A stretch of 64,000 nt of DNA from Paracoccus spongiarum (lineage in GTDB: Bacteria > Pseudomonadota > Alphaproteobacteria > Rhodobacterales > Rhodobacteraceae), in NCBI RefSeq assembly GCF_030732095.1, contig NZ_JAVAMQ010000001.1, positions 62,001 through 126,000 on the forward strand, in the 5' to 3' direction. Positions within the stretch are counted from its first letter, which is position 1. Every line of letters begins with the position of its first letter. The notes below the pieces were generated by a model. The model was given only the letters and a program-made list of their open reading frames with translations. It was not told the origin of the DNA and did no database searches. The position numbers and the translations under genes were made by a program. Below, one piece after another: positions 31,276 through 40,813 of the stretch.

Positions 31276-33087
31276 CTAGCCACCGATGGCGATGCCCTCG
31301 CGCCGCGGATCGGCGCCGCCCGACAGCCCCTCGGGGGTGATCGCGATGCCCTGGATACCCGAGACCAGTTCGGTCTGGTTGACCTCGAAGCCCAGATCCT
31401 TCAGCGGCTGGACCAGCGCATCGGCGGCGGTCCCGGCCTCGACATCCATCGTGCCGAAGCGGTTCACGATATTGGGCAGCGCCACCGCCTGCTGCACATC
31501 CATGCCCCAGTCCAGATGCGCGATGATCGACTTGGCGACATAGCCGATGATCCGGCTGCCGCCCGGCGAGCCGATGACCAGCACCGGCTTGCCGTCCTTG
31601 CGCACGATGGTCGGCGCCATCGAGGACCGCGGCCGCTTGCCCGGTTCCAGCCGGTTGGCGATGGGATAGCCGGCGTCGTCATGGGTCTCGAAGCTGAAAT
31701 CGGTCAGTTCGTTGTTCAGCAGGAAACCATGCGCCATCACCCGCGAGCCGAAGCCGTTCTCGATGGTGGTGGTCAGCGACAGCGCGTTGCCATCGGCATC
31801 GACGATCGAGACATGCGAGGTCGAGGGCAGTTCCAGCGCGCTGTCCTGGCCCCAGTTCAGCGCGTGGCTCCAGCCGGGCGATCCGGCGCTGACCTCGGGC
31901 AGGGCGTCGTCGCCCGCCAGCAGCGCGCCGCGTTCGGCCAGGTAGTCGGTCGCGACCAGCCCCTCGGTCGGCATCGGCACGAAGTCGCTGTCGGCCATGT
32001 AGCGGCCGCGATCGGCAAAGGCCAGCCGCGAGGCGTCGCCGATCAGCCGCCAGCTTTCGGGATTTTCGGCCCCGAGCGCGGCGAGGTCATAGCCGCCCAG
32101 CATGCCGAGGATCTGCCCCACGCTCAGCGCGCCCGACGAGGGCGGGCCCATGCCGCAGACCTCGTGATCGCGGTAGTCGACGCAGACCGGCGGACGTTCC
32201 ACCACGCGATAGCGGGCCAGGTCATCAAGGCCGAGAAGCCCGGGATTGCCCTCGGCGCCGCGCACCGCCTCGACGATGCCCTGCGCGATCTCGCCGGTAT
32301 AGAAGGCGCGGCTGCCCTGTGCGGCAAGCCGGCGCAGCACATCGGCATAGGCCGGGTTCTTCAGCGTCGCGCCCTGCGCGACGGCCGTGCCGCCGGGAAA
32401 GAAATAGTCGGCCGTGGCGGGATCGCGTTGCAGCGCCTCGCCTTCCGCGGCGACCAGTTCGGCCAGCCGCGGCGAGACCGGAAAGCCGTCATCGGCCAGC
32501 CGGATGCCATCCTCGAACAGGCTGCGCCAGTTGCCCTTGCCCCAGCGGCGGTGCGCCTCTTCCAGCAGCGCCGGCGTGCCGGGCGTGCCGACCGACAGCC
32601 CGCCCACAACGGCCTCCATGAACTCCAGAGGCTCGCCCGCGTCGTTCTGGAACAGCGTCGGCCGGGCGGCTGCGGGGGCGGTCTCGCGCGCATCCAGCGT
32701 GGTGATCTCGCCGGTCGCGGCGTCGTGCCACACGAGGAAGGCGCCACCGCCAAGGCCCGAGCTTTGCGGCTCGACCAGCCCCAGCACGACCTGCACGGCA
32801 ACCATCGCATCGGCCGCGCTGCCGCCCCGTTCCAGCACCTTCGCCCCCGCCTCGACCGCCAGCGGATGCGCGGCCGTCACCATCCAGTCCGTGGCGGTGA
32901 CGGGCCTGCCCTGCTGCTTGGCCTCCAGCGCGGCCATCGCCGCCTCGCCCAGGCCCGCAAAGGCATCGGCCGCGGCCTGCTCGCTGGCGCCTTCCGGCGC
33001 GACCGCGTCGGCGGCCTGCTGCGCGGCGGCGGGCGCGGCACAGGCAACGCCCATCAGCAGCGCCGATGCAAGATTGATCCGTGTCAT
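31276..33087 (-). CDS. ggt: Gamma-glutamyltransferase
   Basis: A 603-residue periplasmic Ntn-hydrolase precursor that cleaves glutathione and other gamma-glutamyl compounds. The signal peptide is visible (NLASALLMGVACAAPAAAQ). The autocatalytic cleavage site and nucleophile Thr are in PSTSHVSIVDADGNALSL; GSPGGSRIIGYV is the substrate-binding glycine/serine loop. Length and motif order fit the family. It lies downstream of ccmG, 73 bases apart, and is probably separately transcribed. Confidence 0.94.
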   Translation of the reverse strand: MTRINLASALLMGVACAAPAAAQQAADAVAPEGASEQAAADAFAGLGEAAMAALEAKQQGRPVTATDWMVTAAHPLAVEAGAKVLERGGSAADAMVAVQVVLGLVEPQSSGLGGGAFLVWHDAATGEITTLDARETAPAAARPTLFQNDAGEPLEFMEAVVGGLSVGTPGTPALLEEAHRRWGKGNWRSLFEDGIRLADDGFPVSPRLAELVAAEGEALQRDPATADYFFPGGTAVAQGATLKNPAYADVLRRLAAQGSRAFYTGEIAQGIVEAVRGAEGNPGLLGLDDLARYRVVERPPVCVDYRDHEVCGMGPPSSGALSVGQILGMLGGYDLAALGAENPESWRLIGDASRLAFADRGRYMADSDFVPMPTEGLVATDYLAERGALLAGDDALPEVSAGSPGWSHALNWGQDSALELPSTSHVSIVDADGNALSLTTTIENGFGSRVMAHGFLLNNELTDFSFETHDDAGYPIANRLEPGKRPRSSMAPTIVRKDGKPVLVIGSPGGSRIIGYVAKSIIAHLDWGMDVQQAVALPNIVNRFGTMDVEAGTAADALVQPLKDLGFEVNQTELVSGIQGIAITPEGLSGGADPRREGIAIGG

Positions 33088-33160
33088 GGCTGACCTCCCT
33101 CAAGTCGGTTGTGGACAAGGGCAGTCTGGGCCGTGCAACCAAGGCGCGCAACCGGCGTGA

Positions 33161-33703
33161 TTACCGATCCGCGGCCAGCGCCTTTTCCAGTTCCGGCAGG
33201 AAGCGGTTGGTGTAATCCTCGCGCACCAGCGGGCCGGCATGACGGTAAAGCACCCTGCCCTCGCCGTCGAGGATGAAGGTCTCGGGCGGGGCGGTCACGC
33301 CCCAGTCGATCGCCGCGCGGCCCCGGGGATCGGTGGCCAGCGCGTGGAAGGGATCGCCGTCCTCGGCCAGGAATTGCAGGGCGCTCGCCTCGGGGTCCTT
33401 CAGGTCGATGCCATAGACCGGCAGGCGGGCCGACAATTCGGTCAGGGTGGGATGTTCGGCGCGGCAGGGCGGGCACCAGCTGGCCCAGAAATTCACCAGC
33501 TTGACGCCCGGCCGGCGCAGCATCTCGTCGGTCAGCGGGGTCTTGCCCGGCAGGGTCGTCGCCGGAACGGGCGGGGCCTCGCGGCCGATCATCGCCGAGG
33601 GCAGCCCGGTCGGATCCTCGCGGCCCATGCCCCACAGAAACAGCCCCGCCAGCGCGGCGAAGGCCAGCGGCGGCAGCGCCACCAGCGGAGAGATCCTAGC
33701 CAT
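33161..33703 (-). CDS. ccmG: Cytochrome c maturation thioredoxin-like protein CcmG/DsbE
   Basis: A 180-residue membrane-anchored periplasmic thioredoxin that keeps apocytochrome c haem-binding cysteines reduced. One N-terminal hydrophobic anchor (LPPLAFAALAGLFLWGMG) is followed by the active site NFWASWCPPCRAEHPTL and the GVTAPPETFILD segment typical of CcmG. The start at 33703 overlaps the ccmD stop codon. Earlier in-frame codons are the antisense or shifted reading of ccmD. Reductant could come from the CcdA-like protein at 19572-20315. Confidence 0.94.
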   Translation of the reverse strand: MARISPLVALPPLAFAALAGLFLWGMGREDPTGLPSAMIGREAPPVPATTLPGKTPLTDEMLRRPGVKLVNFWASWCPPCRAEHPTLTELSARLPVYGIDLKDPEASALQFLAEDGDPFHALATDPRGRAAIDWGVTAPPETFILDGEGRVLYRHAGPLVREDYTNRFLPELEKALAADR

Positions 33704-33839
33704 CGCCTTCCTGCCTTTCCAGATCGCGCCGCGCGCGGGCATTGGCGGCGACGCTGTGCCAGACCAGCCCGACCAGCAGCACCGCCGAGATTCCATAGGC
33801 CGCCAGCACCGTGCCGGCATATTTCCCAAGCTCGATCAT
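33696..33839 (-). CDS. ccmD: Haem exporter protein CcmD
   Basis: A 47-residue single-pass membrane protein that helps release holo-CcmE from the CcmABC complex. It has one hydrophobic segment (TVLAAYGISAVLLVGLVW) and a basic cytoplasmic tail ending ARARRDLERQEGDG, as usual for CcmD. It overlaps ccmC by four bases upstream (ATGA) and ccmG downstream, so translation is coupled. Confidence 0.88.
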   Translation of the reverse strand: MIELGKYAGTVLAAYGISAVLLVGLVWHSVAANARARRDLERQEGDG

Positions 33840-34561
33840 GGGCGCGTCTCGCGCGCGATCAGGGCGGCCAGCCGGCGGCGGCGGATCTCGGTCCGGGTGC
33901 GGATCAGCAGCAGCGCGAGGAACAGCAGGAGGAAGCCCAGCATCGAGAGGTAGAGGGGATAGCGATAGACGGCGCTCATCCGCTCGCCCGGCGCGACCGA
34001 GAGGCTGGCGCCCTGGTGCAGGCCCTGGTTCCAGAACAGCACCGCGTAGCGCGACAGCAGCGCGAAGACCGAGCCGACGAGGCACAGCACGCCGGTCAGG
34101 TCGGCGGCGCTGTCGGGATCCTCGATCGCCGACCACAGCGCGATATAGCCCGCATAGAACAGGAACAGGATCAGGAAGCTGGTCAGGCGCGGGTCCCACT
34201 CCCACCAGGTGCCCCACATCGGCTGGCCCCAGATCGCCCCGGTCGCCAGCGCGATCAGCGTCATCACCGCGCCGATCGGGGCGGCGGCGCGGGCGGCCAG
34301 CGCGCTGACATGGTGACGCCGGATCAGCCAGATCAGCGAGGCCGCCAGCATCATCACCCAGATGTTGATCGCCATCATCGCCGCCGGCACATGCAGGAAG
34401 ACGATCTTCACCGTGGCGCCCTGCCGGTAATCATCGGGCGTGAGGAAGCCCCAGGCGACGCCGCCCAGCGTGCAGGCCACGGCCCCCGCCACCGCCCAGG
34501 GCAGGATCGCGCCCGAGGCGCGCATGAACTTGACGGGGTTGGCGTATTCCCAGATCGACAT
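33836..34561 (-). CDS. ccmC: Haem exporter permease CcmC
   Basis: A 241-residue membrane protein with six hydrophobic segments that presents haem to CcmE. The tryptophan-rich signature WGTWWEWDPRLTSFLILF is present, as are His residues in the flanking loops (FLHVPAAMMAINIW). It starts 41 bases after ccmB and overlaps ccmD. Confidence 0.96.
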   Translation of the reverse strand: MSIWEYANPVKFMRASGAILPWAVAGAVACTLGGVAWGFLTPDDYRQGATVKIVFLHVPAAMMAINIWVMMLAASLIWLIRRHHVSALAARAAAPIGAVMTLIALATGAIWGQPMWGTWWEWDPRLTSFLILFLFYAGYIALWSAIEDPDSAADLTGVLCLVGSVFALLSRYAVLFWNQGLHQGASLSVAPGERMSAVYRYPLYLSMLGFLLLFLALLLIRTRTEIRRRRLAALIARETRP

Positions 34562-34602
34562 ATGCGTTCCCTAGCGGCGGCGGGGGCCGGGCTCAAGTCA
34601 CA

Positions 34603-35259
34603 TCACCGCAGGTTGACCCGCAGGGCGGCGGCGGCGGCAAAGGGGACCAGCGCGACCACCGCGGCGCTGATGCCGCCCAGAAACAGCAGCGGCGTCGCGG
34701 GGCTGCCGCCCTCGAGGCCGCGGCGGATCGCCTCGGTCCCGAAGATCAGCGTCGGGACATACAGCGGCAGGACCAGCAGCGACAGCAGCAGCCCGCCCCG
34801 GCGCAGCCCGACCGTGATCGCGGCGCCAAAGGCCCCCAGCATCGACAGCGCGGGCGTGCCGATCACGAGCGAGGCCAGGAGCCAGGGCGTCGCCGCGGCG
34901 GGAAGCTGCAGGAGCAGCCCGAACAGCGGCGCGGCGGCGACCAGCGGCAGGCCGGTGGTCAGCCAGTGCGCCAGCGCCTTCACGGCGACGACGCCCTCCA
35001 GCGGGATCGGCGCTGTGGCCAGCAGATCGAGGCTGCCATCCTCGTGGTCCAGCGCGAAGATGCGGTCCAGCGACAGCAGGCAGGCGAGCAGCGCCCCGAG
35101 CCACAGGATGCCGGGCGCGATCGGGCGCAGCGCGGCGCTGTCGGGGCCGACGCCAAAGGGCACCAGGGCGCAGAGGATGAGGAAGAAGGCGACGGCCAGG
35201 CCGAAGCCGCCGCCGGCGCGGGTGGCCAGGGTCAGGTCGCGTCTCAGAAGCGGCAGCAT
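34603..35259 (-). CDS. ccmB: Haem exporter permease CcmB
   Basis: A 218-residue integral membrane subunit of the CcmAB transporter, with six hydrophobic segments. The start at 35259 (MLPLLRRDLTLATR) gives the standard N-terminus; residues further upstream are low-complexity. The motif DRIFALDHEDGSLDLLATAP is typical of CcmB. A gap of 163 bases to ccmA is larger than usual for this pair. Confidence 0.94.
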   Translation of the reverse strand: MLPLLRRDLTLATRAGGGFGLAVAFFLILCALVPFGVGPDSAALRPIAPGILWLGALLACLLSLDRIFALDHEDGSLDLLATAPIPLEGVVAVKALAHWLTTGLPLVAAAPLFGLLLQLPAAATPWLLASLVIGTPALSMLGAFGAAITVGLRRGGLLLSLLVLPLYVPTLIFGTEAIRRGLEGGSPATPLLFLGGISAAVVALVPFAAAAALRVNLR

Positions 35260-35422
35260 CGGCGGCCCCCGGATGCGGCCGGCGCTGCGCGGCCGGCGGC
35301 GGCACAGCGCCCGATGTCCCGCCCGCTTCCTGCGCGGCATGCGGACCGGCCGGGCCGGGACCGGGAGGCCGGGCGCTGCCCGGCGCGATGCGCCGGGCGG
35401 GGCGCCGCCGCTGGGGGCACGC

Positions 35423-36079
35423 TCATGCGAAGGCCTCGTTGAAGCCGGCGGGGCGGTGGCTGCGGCCGGGGCGGGCGCGGAACGGGGTGAGGTCAAGGTC
35501 GCGCGCCTCGGCAAGCCCGAGGTCGATATGCGTGGCCATCAGCGCCGACCCGCCCGCCGCCAGATGCGCCCGGATCGCGGCGCCGAAGCGCGCCACCGAG
35601 GCGGCATCCAGCGAGACGGTGGGTTCGTCCAGCACCCAGAGCGGTCTGCCCGTCACCAGAAGCCGCGCCAGCCCCAGCCGGCGTTTCTGCCCCGCCGACA
35701 GGGCCGCGGCAGGGCGGTCGGCCAGCGCCATGAGATCCATCGCCGCAAGCGCCCGCCCGACCGCGCCAACGCCGTCGCCGCCGTCCCCGCTGCCGCCGTC
35801 GAAGATGCGCGCCCAGAAGGCGAGATTCTCGGCCACGCCGAGGGCGTGTTTCAGACCGTCGGCATGGGCGGCATAGGCCACCGCGTCGTCATCCATGATG
35901 ATCCGCCCCGCGACCGGCGGCTGCAGCCCCGCCACGGTCCGCAGCAGCGTGGTCTTGCCGATGCCGTTGGGGCCGCGCAGGATCAGCGCCCGGCCCGCCT
36001 CCAGCACGAAGGACACCCCCTCGACCGCCCTCAGACCGCCGCGCGCCACGGCCAGATCCTCGACGGCCAGAAGGCTCAT
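35423..36079 (-). CDS. ccmA: Cytochrome c biogenesis ATP-binding export protein CcmA
   Basis: A 218-residue ABC ATPase. Walker A is [18 protein letters not shown], the signature is the CcmA-type [15 protein letters not shown], and Walker B is [13 protein letters not shown]. It overlaps the Mth938-like gene upstream by four bases (ATGA). It works with CcmB and CcmC in handing haem to CcmE; ccmE, ccmF and ccmH are not in this window. Confidence 0.95.
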   Translation of the reverse strand: MSLLAVEDLAVARGGLRAVEGVSFVLEAGRALILRGPNGIGKTTLLRTVAGLQPPVAGRIIMDDDAVAYAAHADGLKHALGVAENLAFWARIFDGGSGDGGDGVGAVGRALAAMDLMALADRPAAALSAGQKRRLGLARLLVTGRPLWVLDEPTVSLDAASVARFGAAIRAHLAAGGSALMATHIDLGLAEARDLDLTPFRARPGRSHRPAGFNEAFA

Positions 36080-36429
36080 ACCGGCAGAAGCGCGCAGGCG
36101 ACGCGGCGCCCTTCGGACAGGGTGACGTTGTAGGTGCGCGCGGCGGTGGGCGAGGCCATCGCCTCGACCATCACGCCGACCGACTCCAGCGCCTCGACCA
36201 GCGCGGCGGGCGGATGCGCGATCTCGGCGCCCATGCCGAGGAACAGCACGTCGACGCGGCCCGACAGCGCCATCAGCGGCGCCCGGTCATCAAGCCCCGC
36301 CCAGTCGCGGGCGCCGCCCTGTTCGACCAGCACCGGCCCCTCGACCACCTTGCCGGCGACGCGGAAGAAACCGGGGCCGTAGCCGTCCACCGGCACCGCG
36401 CCCTCGAACTCGACGGGCTTCATCGCCAT
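36076..36429 (-). CDS. Mth938-like domain protein (DUF498)
   Basis: A 117-residue small globular protein of the Mth938/AAMDC-like family, function unknown. Typical elements are [19 protein letters not shown] and [19 protein letters not shown]. The start at 36429 overlaps the secF stop (TGATG); a second ATG six bases later is also possible. A gene of this type standing between secF and ccmA is characteristic of Rhodobacterales. Confidence 0.85.
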   Translation of the reverse strand: MAMKPVEFEGAVPVDGYGPGFFRVAGKVVEGPVLVEQGGARDWAGLDDRAPLMALSGRVDVLFLGMGAEIAHPPAALVEALESVGVMVEAMASPTAARTYNVTLSEGRRVACALLPV

Positions 36430-37409
36430 CAGGGCGCCTCGGCCCCCGAGAAGGGCGAGGCGTGGTCCTTGGGGTCCTTCTTCGACCAGTCGCGCTTGAC
36501 GCCCAGCCACAGCACCACGTTCTTGGCCACATAGACCGAGGAGTAGGTGCCGATCAGGATGCCGAAGGTGATCGCGAAGACAAAGCCGCGGATCACGTCG
36601 CCGCCCAGCACCAGAAGCGCGATCAGCGCCACCAGCGTCGTGCCCGAGGTCATCACGGTCCGCGACAGCGTCTCGTTGACCGACAGGTTCATCAGGTCGC
36701 GCAGCGCCCGTTTCTTGTATTTCATCAGGTTCTCGCGCAGCCGGTCGAACACGACGACGGTGTCGTTGATCGAATAGCCGACGATGGTCAGCAGCGCCGC
36801 GATCGTCGTCAGGTCGAACTTGATCTGGAACAGCGCAAAGACGCCCATGGTCACGATCACGTCATGGGCCAGCGAGACGATGGCGCCGATGGCGAACTGC
36901 CATTCGAAGCGCAGCCAGATATAGATCGAGATCGCCACCAGCGAGGCCAGAACCGAATAGATCGCGGTCTGGATCAGTTCGCCCGAAACCTTGGGACCGA
37001 CCGATTCCACCAGCGGGAAGGTGATCGCGGGATCGACCTGCTGCAGCGCGGCCTCGACCGCATTGATCGTTTCGGGGGTGACGGCCTCGGCACCCTCCTG
37101 CGCGCTGATGCGGACCTGCGCGACATGCTGGTCGGCGGCGAAGGTCGGGTCGAAGACCTGCGTGATCGCGACATCGCCAAGGCCCAGCGGCTGCAGCGCG
37201 TCGCGATAGGCGCCGACATCGACCTGCTGGGTGGATTCGGTGCGGATCGTGGTGCCGCCCTTGAAGTCGATGCCGAAATTCAGCCCGAAGAGAACGAGGA
37301 ACACCACCGACAGCACCACCATCGCGCCCGAGATGCCGACCGTCAGCCCCTGCCAGCGGAAGAAGTCGATGCGGGTCTCGGCGGGGACCAGTTTCAGACG
37401 AAATGCCAT
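36429..37409 (-). CDS. secF: Protein translocase subunit SecF
   Basis: A 326-residue membrane protein that, with SecD and YajC, uses the proton motive force to aid Sec-dependent export. It has six membrane segments. The first is followed by the family motif LNFGIDFKGGTTIRTE, and the C-terminal half has VGYSINDTVVVFDRLREN. The start lies 1 base after the secD stop, so the genes form an operon. Confidence 0.96.
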   Translation of the reverse strand: MAFRLKLVPAETRIDFFRWQGLTVGISGAMVVLSVVFLVLFGLNFGIDFKGGTTIRTESTQQVDVGAYRDALQPLGLGDVAITQVFDPTFAADQHVAQVRISAQEGAEAVTPETINAVEAALQQVDPAITFPLVESVGPKVSGELIQTAIYSVLASLVAISIYIWLRFEWQFAIGAIVSLAHDVIVTMGVFALFQIKFDLTTIAALLTIVGYSINDTVVVFDRLRENLMKYKKRALRDLMNLSVNETLSRTVMTSGTTLVALIALLVLGGDVIRGFVFAITFGILIGTYSSVYVAKNVVLWLGVKRDWSKKDPKDHASPFSGAEAP

Positions 37410-37410
37410 G

Positions 37411-39075
37411 TCATACCTCGATCTGACGCGGGCGGGTGCGTTCGAACCACGTGACGGTCATCAGCCGCGTGACGTAAAGCGCGGTGAAGACCGAGGTGAC
37501 GATGCCGATGGTCAGCGTGACGGCAAAGCCCTTGACCGGACCCGAGCCCAGCACGAACAGGATCGCGGCGATGATCAGCGTGGTGATGTTGGCGTCCACG
37601 ATGGCAGACATCGCCTTTTCGTAGCCCAGTTCGATCGCGCGGGCGGGGCCGCGCGCGGTGCGCAGCTCTTCGCGGATGCGTTCGAACACCAGCACGTTGG
37701 CGTCCACGGCCATGCCGATGGTCAGCACGATCCCGGCGATGCCCGGCAGGGTCAGCGTGGCGCCGATCATCGACAGCACACCGAAGATCAGGCCCATGTT
37801 GATGGTCAGCGCGACCGAGGCGAAGACCCCGAACAGGCCGTAGGACAGCACCATCAGCGCGATCACGGCGATGAAGCCCATCGCCGAGGCGATCCGGCCG
37901 GCATCGATGCTGTCCTGCCCGAGCTCGGGACCGACGGTGCGTTCCTCGAGGAAGGTCAGTTCCGCCGGCAGGGCGCCCGCGCGCAGCAGCACGGCCAGCC
38001 GGTTGGCCTCCTCGAAATCCATCGAGCCCGAGATCTGCCCCGAGCCGGTGGTGATCGCCTGCCGGATCACCGGCGCCGAAATCACCTGGTTGTCCAGAAC
38101 GATGGCGAAGGGCTGGCCGATATTGGCCGAGGTGTAGGCGCCGAACTTGCGCGCCCCGGTCGGGTTGAAGCGGAAATCGACCGAGGGCTGGCCGTTCTGG
38201 TCGGTCGAGGGCATGGCGTCGGTCAGTTCCTCGCCACTGACGACCGGGCTGTCCTCGAGCGTGTAGTAGACGCCTTCCTGATCGGCGGCGGGCAGGACCA
38301 CCTGGCCCAGCCCCGGCGCGGCGTCGGGATTGCTGCCGGTCGCCGTCACCGGGTTGAAGGTCAGCTTCGCGGTCGTCCCGATCAGGGCCTTCAGCTCATC
38401 CGCCGAGCCGATGCCCGGCACCTGGATCAGGATGCGATCCTCGCCCTGACGCATGATGGTGGGTTCGCGGGTGCCAACCTCGTCCACGCGGCGGCGGATG
38501 ATTTCAAGGCTCTGCTGGATGGTGCGGTCGTCGGTGACGGCCTTCTCGGCCTCGGACAGCCCGATGGTGATTGTGTTTCCCTGCGCGCTGATCGCTAGGC
38601 TGGACTGGCCGGTGCCGGTCAGCGTGGTGACGGGTTCGGAAAAGCCGCGCACGATCTCGGTGGCGCGGGCGATCTGGTCGGGGGTGCCGATCTCGATCGC
38701 CAGCGTGCCGTCGGGCGCGGGCACCCGGCGGACCGCGCCGATGGTGGCGCGTTCCTCGGCCAGCGCGCGGCGCAGTTCGGGCCACAGCGCGTCCATGCGC
38801 GCCTTGTAGACCTGATCGACCTGCACCTCGCCCAGCAGATGCGCGCCGCCGCGCAGGTCCAGCCCCAGATTGACAAGCCCGTTCGGCAGCCAGCCGGGCC
38901 AGGCGCCGCGCGCAGCATCGAGTTCGGGCGTGGTCACGCCGGTCTTCTCGATGCTGGCCACGGCGTCGTTATGCGCCTCGACCCGCTTGTAGAACAGGTT
39001 GGGCATGGCATAGGCCAGTCCCAGAAGGCAGATCCCGATGATCAGGATGCGCTTCCATCGGTCGATCTGAAGCAT
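37411..39075 (-). CDS. secD: Protein translocase subunit SecD
   Basis: A 554-residue partner of SecF. The N-terminal anchor (ILIIGICLLGLAYAMPNLF) is followed by a large periplasmic P1 domain containing LGLDLRGGAHLLGEV, and five C-terminal membrane segments with IGMAVDANVLVFERIREEL. Motifs and length agree with the family. It is preceded by yajC, 35 bases away. Confidence 0.97.
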   Translation of the reverse strand: MLQIDRWKRILIIGICLLGLAYAMPNLFYKRVEAHNDAVASIEKTGVTTPELDAARGAWPGWLPNGLVNLGLDLRGGAHLLGEVQVDQVYKARMDALWPELRRALAEERATIGAVRRVPAPDGTLAIEIGTPDQIARATEIVRGFSEPVTTLTGTGQSSLAISAQGNTITIGLSEAEKAVTDDRTIQQSLEIIRRRVDEVGTREPTIMRQGEDRILIQVPGIGSADELKALIGTTAKLTFNPVTATGSNPDAAPGLGQVVLPAADQEGVYYTLEDSPVVSGEELTDAMPSTDQNGQPSVDFRFNPTGARKFGAYTSANIGQPFAIVLDNQVISAPVIRQAITTGSGQISGSMDFEEANRLAVLLRAGALPAELTFLEERTVGPELGQDSIDAGRIASAMGFIAVIALMVLSYGLFGVFASVALTINMGLIFGVLSMIGATLTLPGIAGIVLTIGMAVDANVLVFERIREELRTARGPARAIELGYEKAMSAIVDANITTLIIAAILFVLGSGPVKGFAVTLTIGIVTSVFTALYVTRLMTVTWFERTRPRQIEV

Positions 39076-39110
39076 CTTGGCTTACGCCCTTCCCGGTTTT
39101 TCTTGGCGGC

Positions 39111-39440
39111 TCAGCTGTTGGCGGCGACCGGTTCGGTCCGGTTCACGACCTGCGCCACGGTGCTGCGCACCACACGGACCTTGACGCCGGTGGCGATCTC
39201 GACTTCCAGCTCGTCGTCGCGCACCGAGGTGACCTTGCCCAGAATCCCGCCCTGGGTGATGATCGCGTCGCCCTTCTTCAGCGCGCCGACCATCTCGCGG
39301 TGCTGTTTCACGCGCTTCTGCTGGGGCCGGATCATCAGGAAATACATGATCGCGAAGATCAGGATCAGCGGGATGAACTGCGCGAAGGCGGCAGTTCCGC
39401 CGGCGCCGGCGGCCTGGGCATAGGCGGGGGTGACGAACAT
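39111..39440 (-). CDS. yajC: Preprotein translocase subunit YajC
   Basis: A 109-residue single-pass protein of the SecDF-YajC complex. The membrane segment is FIPLILIFAIMYFLMIRPQQ, followed by the conserved KRVKQHREMVGALKKGD and a small soluble domain (GGILGKVTSVRDDELEVEI). The start at 39440 is the ATG nearest the hydrophobic N-terminus; upstream in-frame residues are non-homologous. Confidence 0.94.
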   Translation of the reverse strand: MFVTPAYAQAAGAGGTAAFAQFIPLILIFAIMYFLMIRPQQKRVKQHREMVGALKKGDAIITQGGILGKVTSVRDDELEVEIATGVKVRVVRSTVAQVVNRTEPVAANS

Positions 39441-39582
39441 GTGGGATCCTCTTGGCTGGCAGACCGGACCGGATGGCCCGCCCCGTTGAATTGGCGCGCA
39501 ACCTATCCGCGCCGCCCGCCCTTGGCAAGAAAGCGCGGCGGGCCATCGGCGCAAGGGCGATCAACGGCTTCGTGATCGCCCG

Positions 39583-40749
39583 TCAGAGCCGCGCGGGCTG
39601 GGCGCGCTCGACCAGACGGGCGAAAAAGCTGGCGCCGACCGGGGCGATCTCGTCGTTGAAATCGTAATGCGGGCTGTGGACGCCCGGCCCCTCGCCCTGC
39701 CCCAGGAACAGGTAGCAGCCGGGCCGGGCGTTCAGCATGTAGCTGAAATCCTCGGCGCCCATCTCGCGGCCGGCCTCGGCGTTCACGGCATCCTCGCCCG
39801 CGATCTCGCGCGCGACGGCCGCCGCGAAGCCGGTCTCGGCGGGATCGTTGACGGTGGCGGGATAGCCCTCGGCATAGTCCAGCCGCGCCTCGACGCCATA
39901 GGCCGTGCCCTGCCCCGCGCAGATCTCGGCCATGCGGCGGCGGACCATGTCGCGGACATGCGGCGCGAAGCTGCGCACCGTGCCGCAGATCCAGGCGCTG
40001 TCGGGCACGATGTTGTCGGCGCTGCCGGCATGGATCTGGGTGACCGACAGCGCCAGATCGTCCAGCGCATAATGGTTGCGGCTGGAAATCGTCTGGATCG
40101 CCGCGACGATGGCGACCGCCGCGACCACCGGATCGGCGGTCAGATGCGGCATGGCGCCATGCCCGCCCCGGCCATGCACATGGATGTCGAAGCGGTCGAA
40201 GGCGGCCATGATCGGGCCGGGCGTGGTCTGGAAGCTGCCGGCGGGCAGCCCGGGGGCGTTGTGCATCGCAAAGACCCGCGCGATGCGGAACCGCTCCATG
40301 ATGCCGGCCCGGACCATCGCCTCGCCGCCGCCGCCGTCTTCCTCGGCGGGCTGGAAGATCAGCGCCACCCGGCCGGCGAAGTTGCGCGTCTCGGCCAGGT
40401 ATTTCGCGGCGCCCAGCAGCATCGTCGTGTGGCCGTCATGGCCGCAGGCATGCATCCGCCCCGGCACGGTCGAGGCATGCGGCAACCCGGTCGCCTCGTC
40501 CATCGGCAGCGCGTCCATGTCGGCGCGCAGCCCGATGGTGGGACCGCGCCCGCGCCCCTTCAGGATCGCCACGATGCCGGTGCCGCCGATTCCCTCATGG
40601 ATCTCGTCCACGCCGAACTCGCGCAGCCGCGCGGCGACGAAGGCGGCGGTGGCGTGGCAATCGAAGCCCAGCTCGGGATGCTGGTGCAGGTGATGCCGCC
40701 AGGCCGTCAGCTGCGGGGCGAAATCGGCGATGCGGTTCAGGACGGGCAT
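39583..40749 (-). CDS. M20 family amidohydrolase (hippurate hydrolase type)
   Basis: A 388-residue metallopeptidase-like enzyme that hydrolyses N-acyl amino acids. The start at 40749 (MPVLNRIADF) is chosen by homology; upstream in-frame codons overlap the divergent mazG start. Motifs are HLHQHPELGFDCHATAAFV, the metal-binding HACGHDGHTTMLLGAAKYL, and the conserved QPAEEDGGGGEAMVRAG. Actual substrate (hippurate, IAA-amino acid or other) is not deducible. Confidence 0.9.
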   Translation of the reverse strand: MPVLNRIADFAPQLTAWRHHLHQHPELGFDCHATAAFVAARLREFGVDEIHEGIGGTGIVAILKGRGRGPTIGLRADMDALPMDEATGLPHASTVPGRMHACGHDGHTTMLLGAAKYLAETRNFAGRVALIFQPAEEDGGGGEAMVRAGIMERFRIARVFAMHNAPGLPAGSFQTTPGPIMAAFDRFDIHVHGRGGHGAMPHLTADPVVAAVAIVAAIQTISSRNHYALDDLALSVTQIHAGSADNIVPDSAWICGTVRSFAPHVRDMVRRRMAEICAGQGTAYGVEARLDYAEGYPATVNDPAETGFAAAVAREIAGEDAVNAEAGREMGAEDFSYMLNARPGCYLFLGQGEGPGVHSPHYDFNDEIAPVGASFFARLVERAQPARL

Positions 40750-40813
40750 GTGGACTTGGGCCTTCGGCTGTGGCAGTCGGGATGCTTCTGGACCCGCCAG
40801 TGGGGGAATTGCA

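Noticed and set aside
33239..36133. 964-residue plus-strand frame
   Set aside because: Antisense of the ccm genes, each of which has clear motifs on the minus strand.
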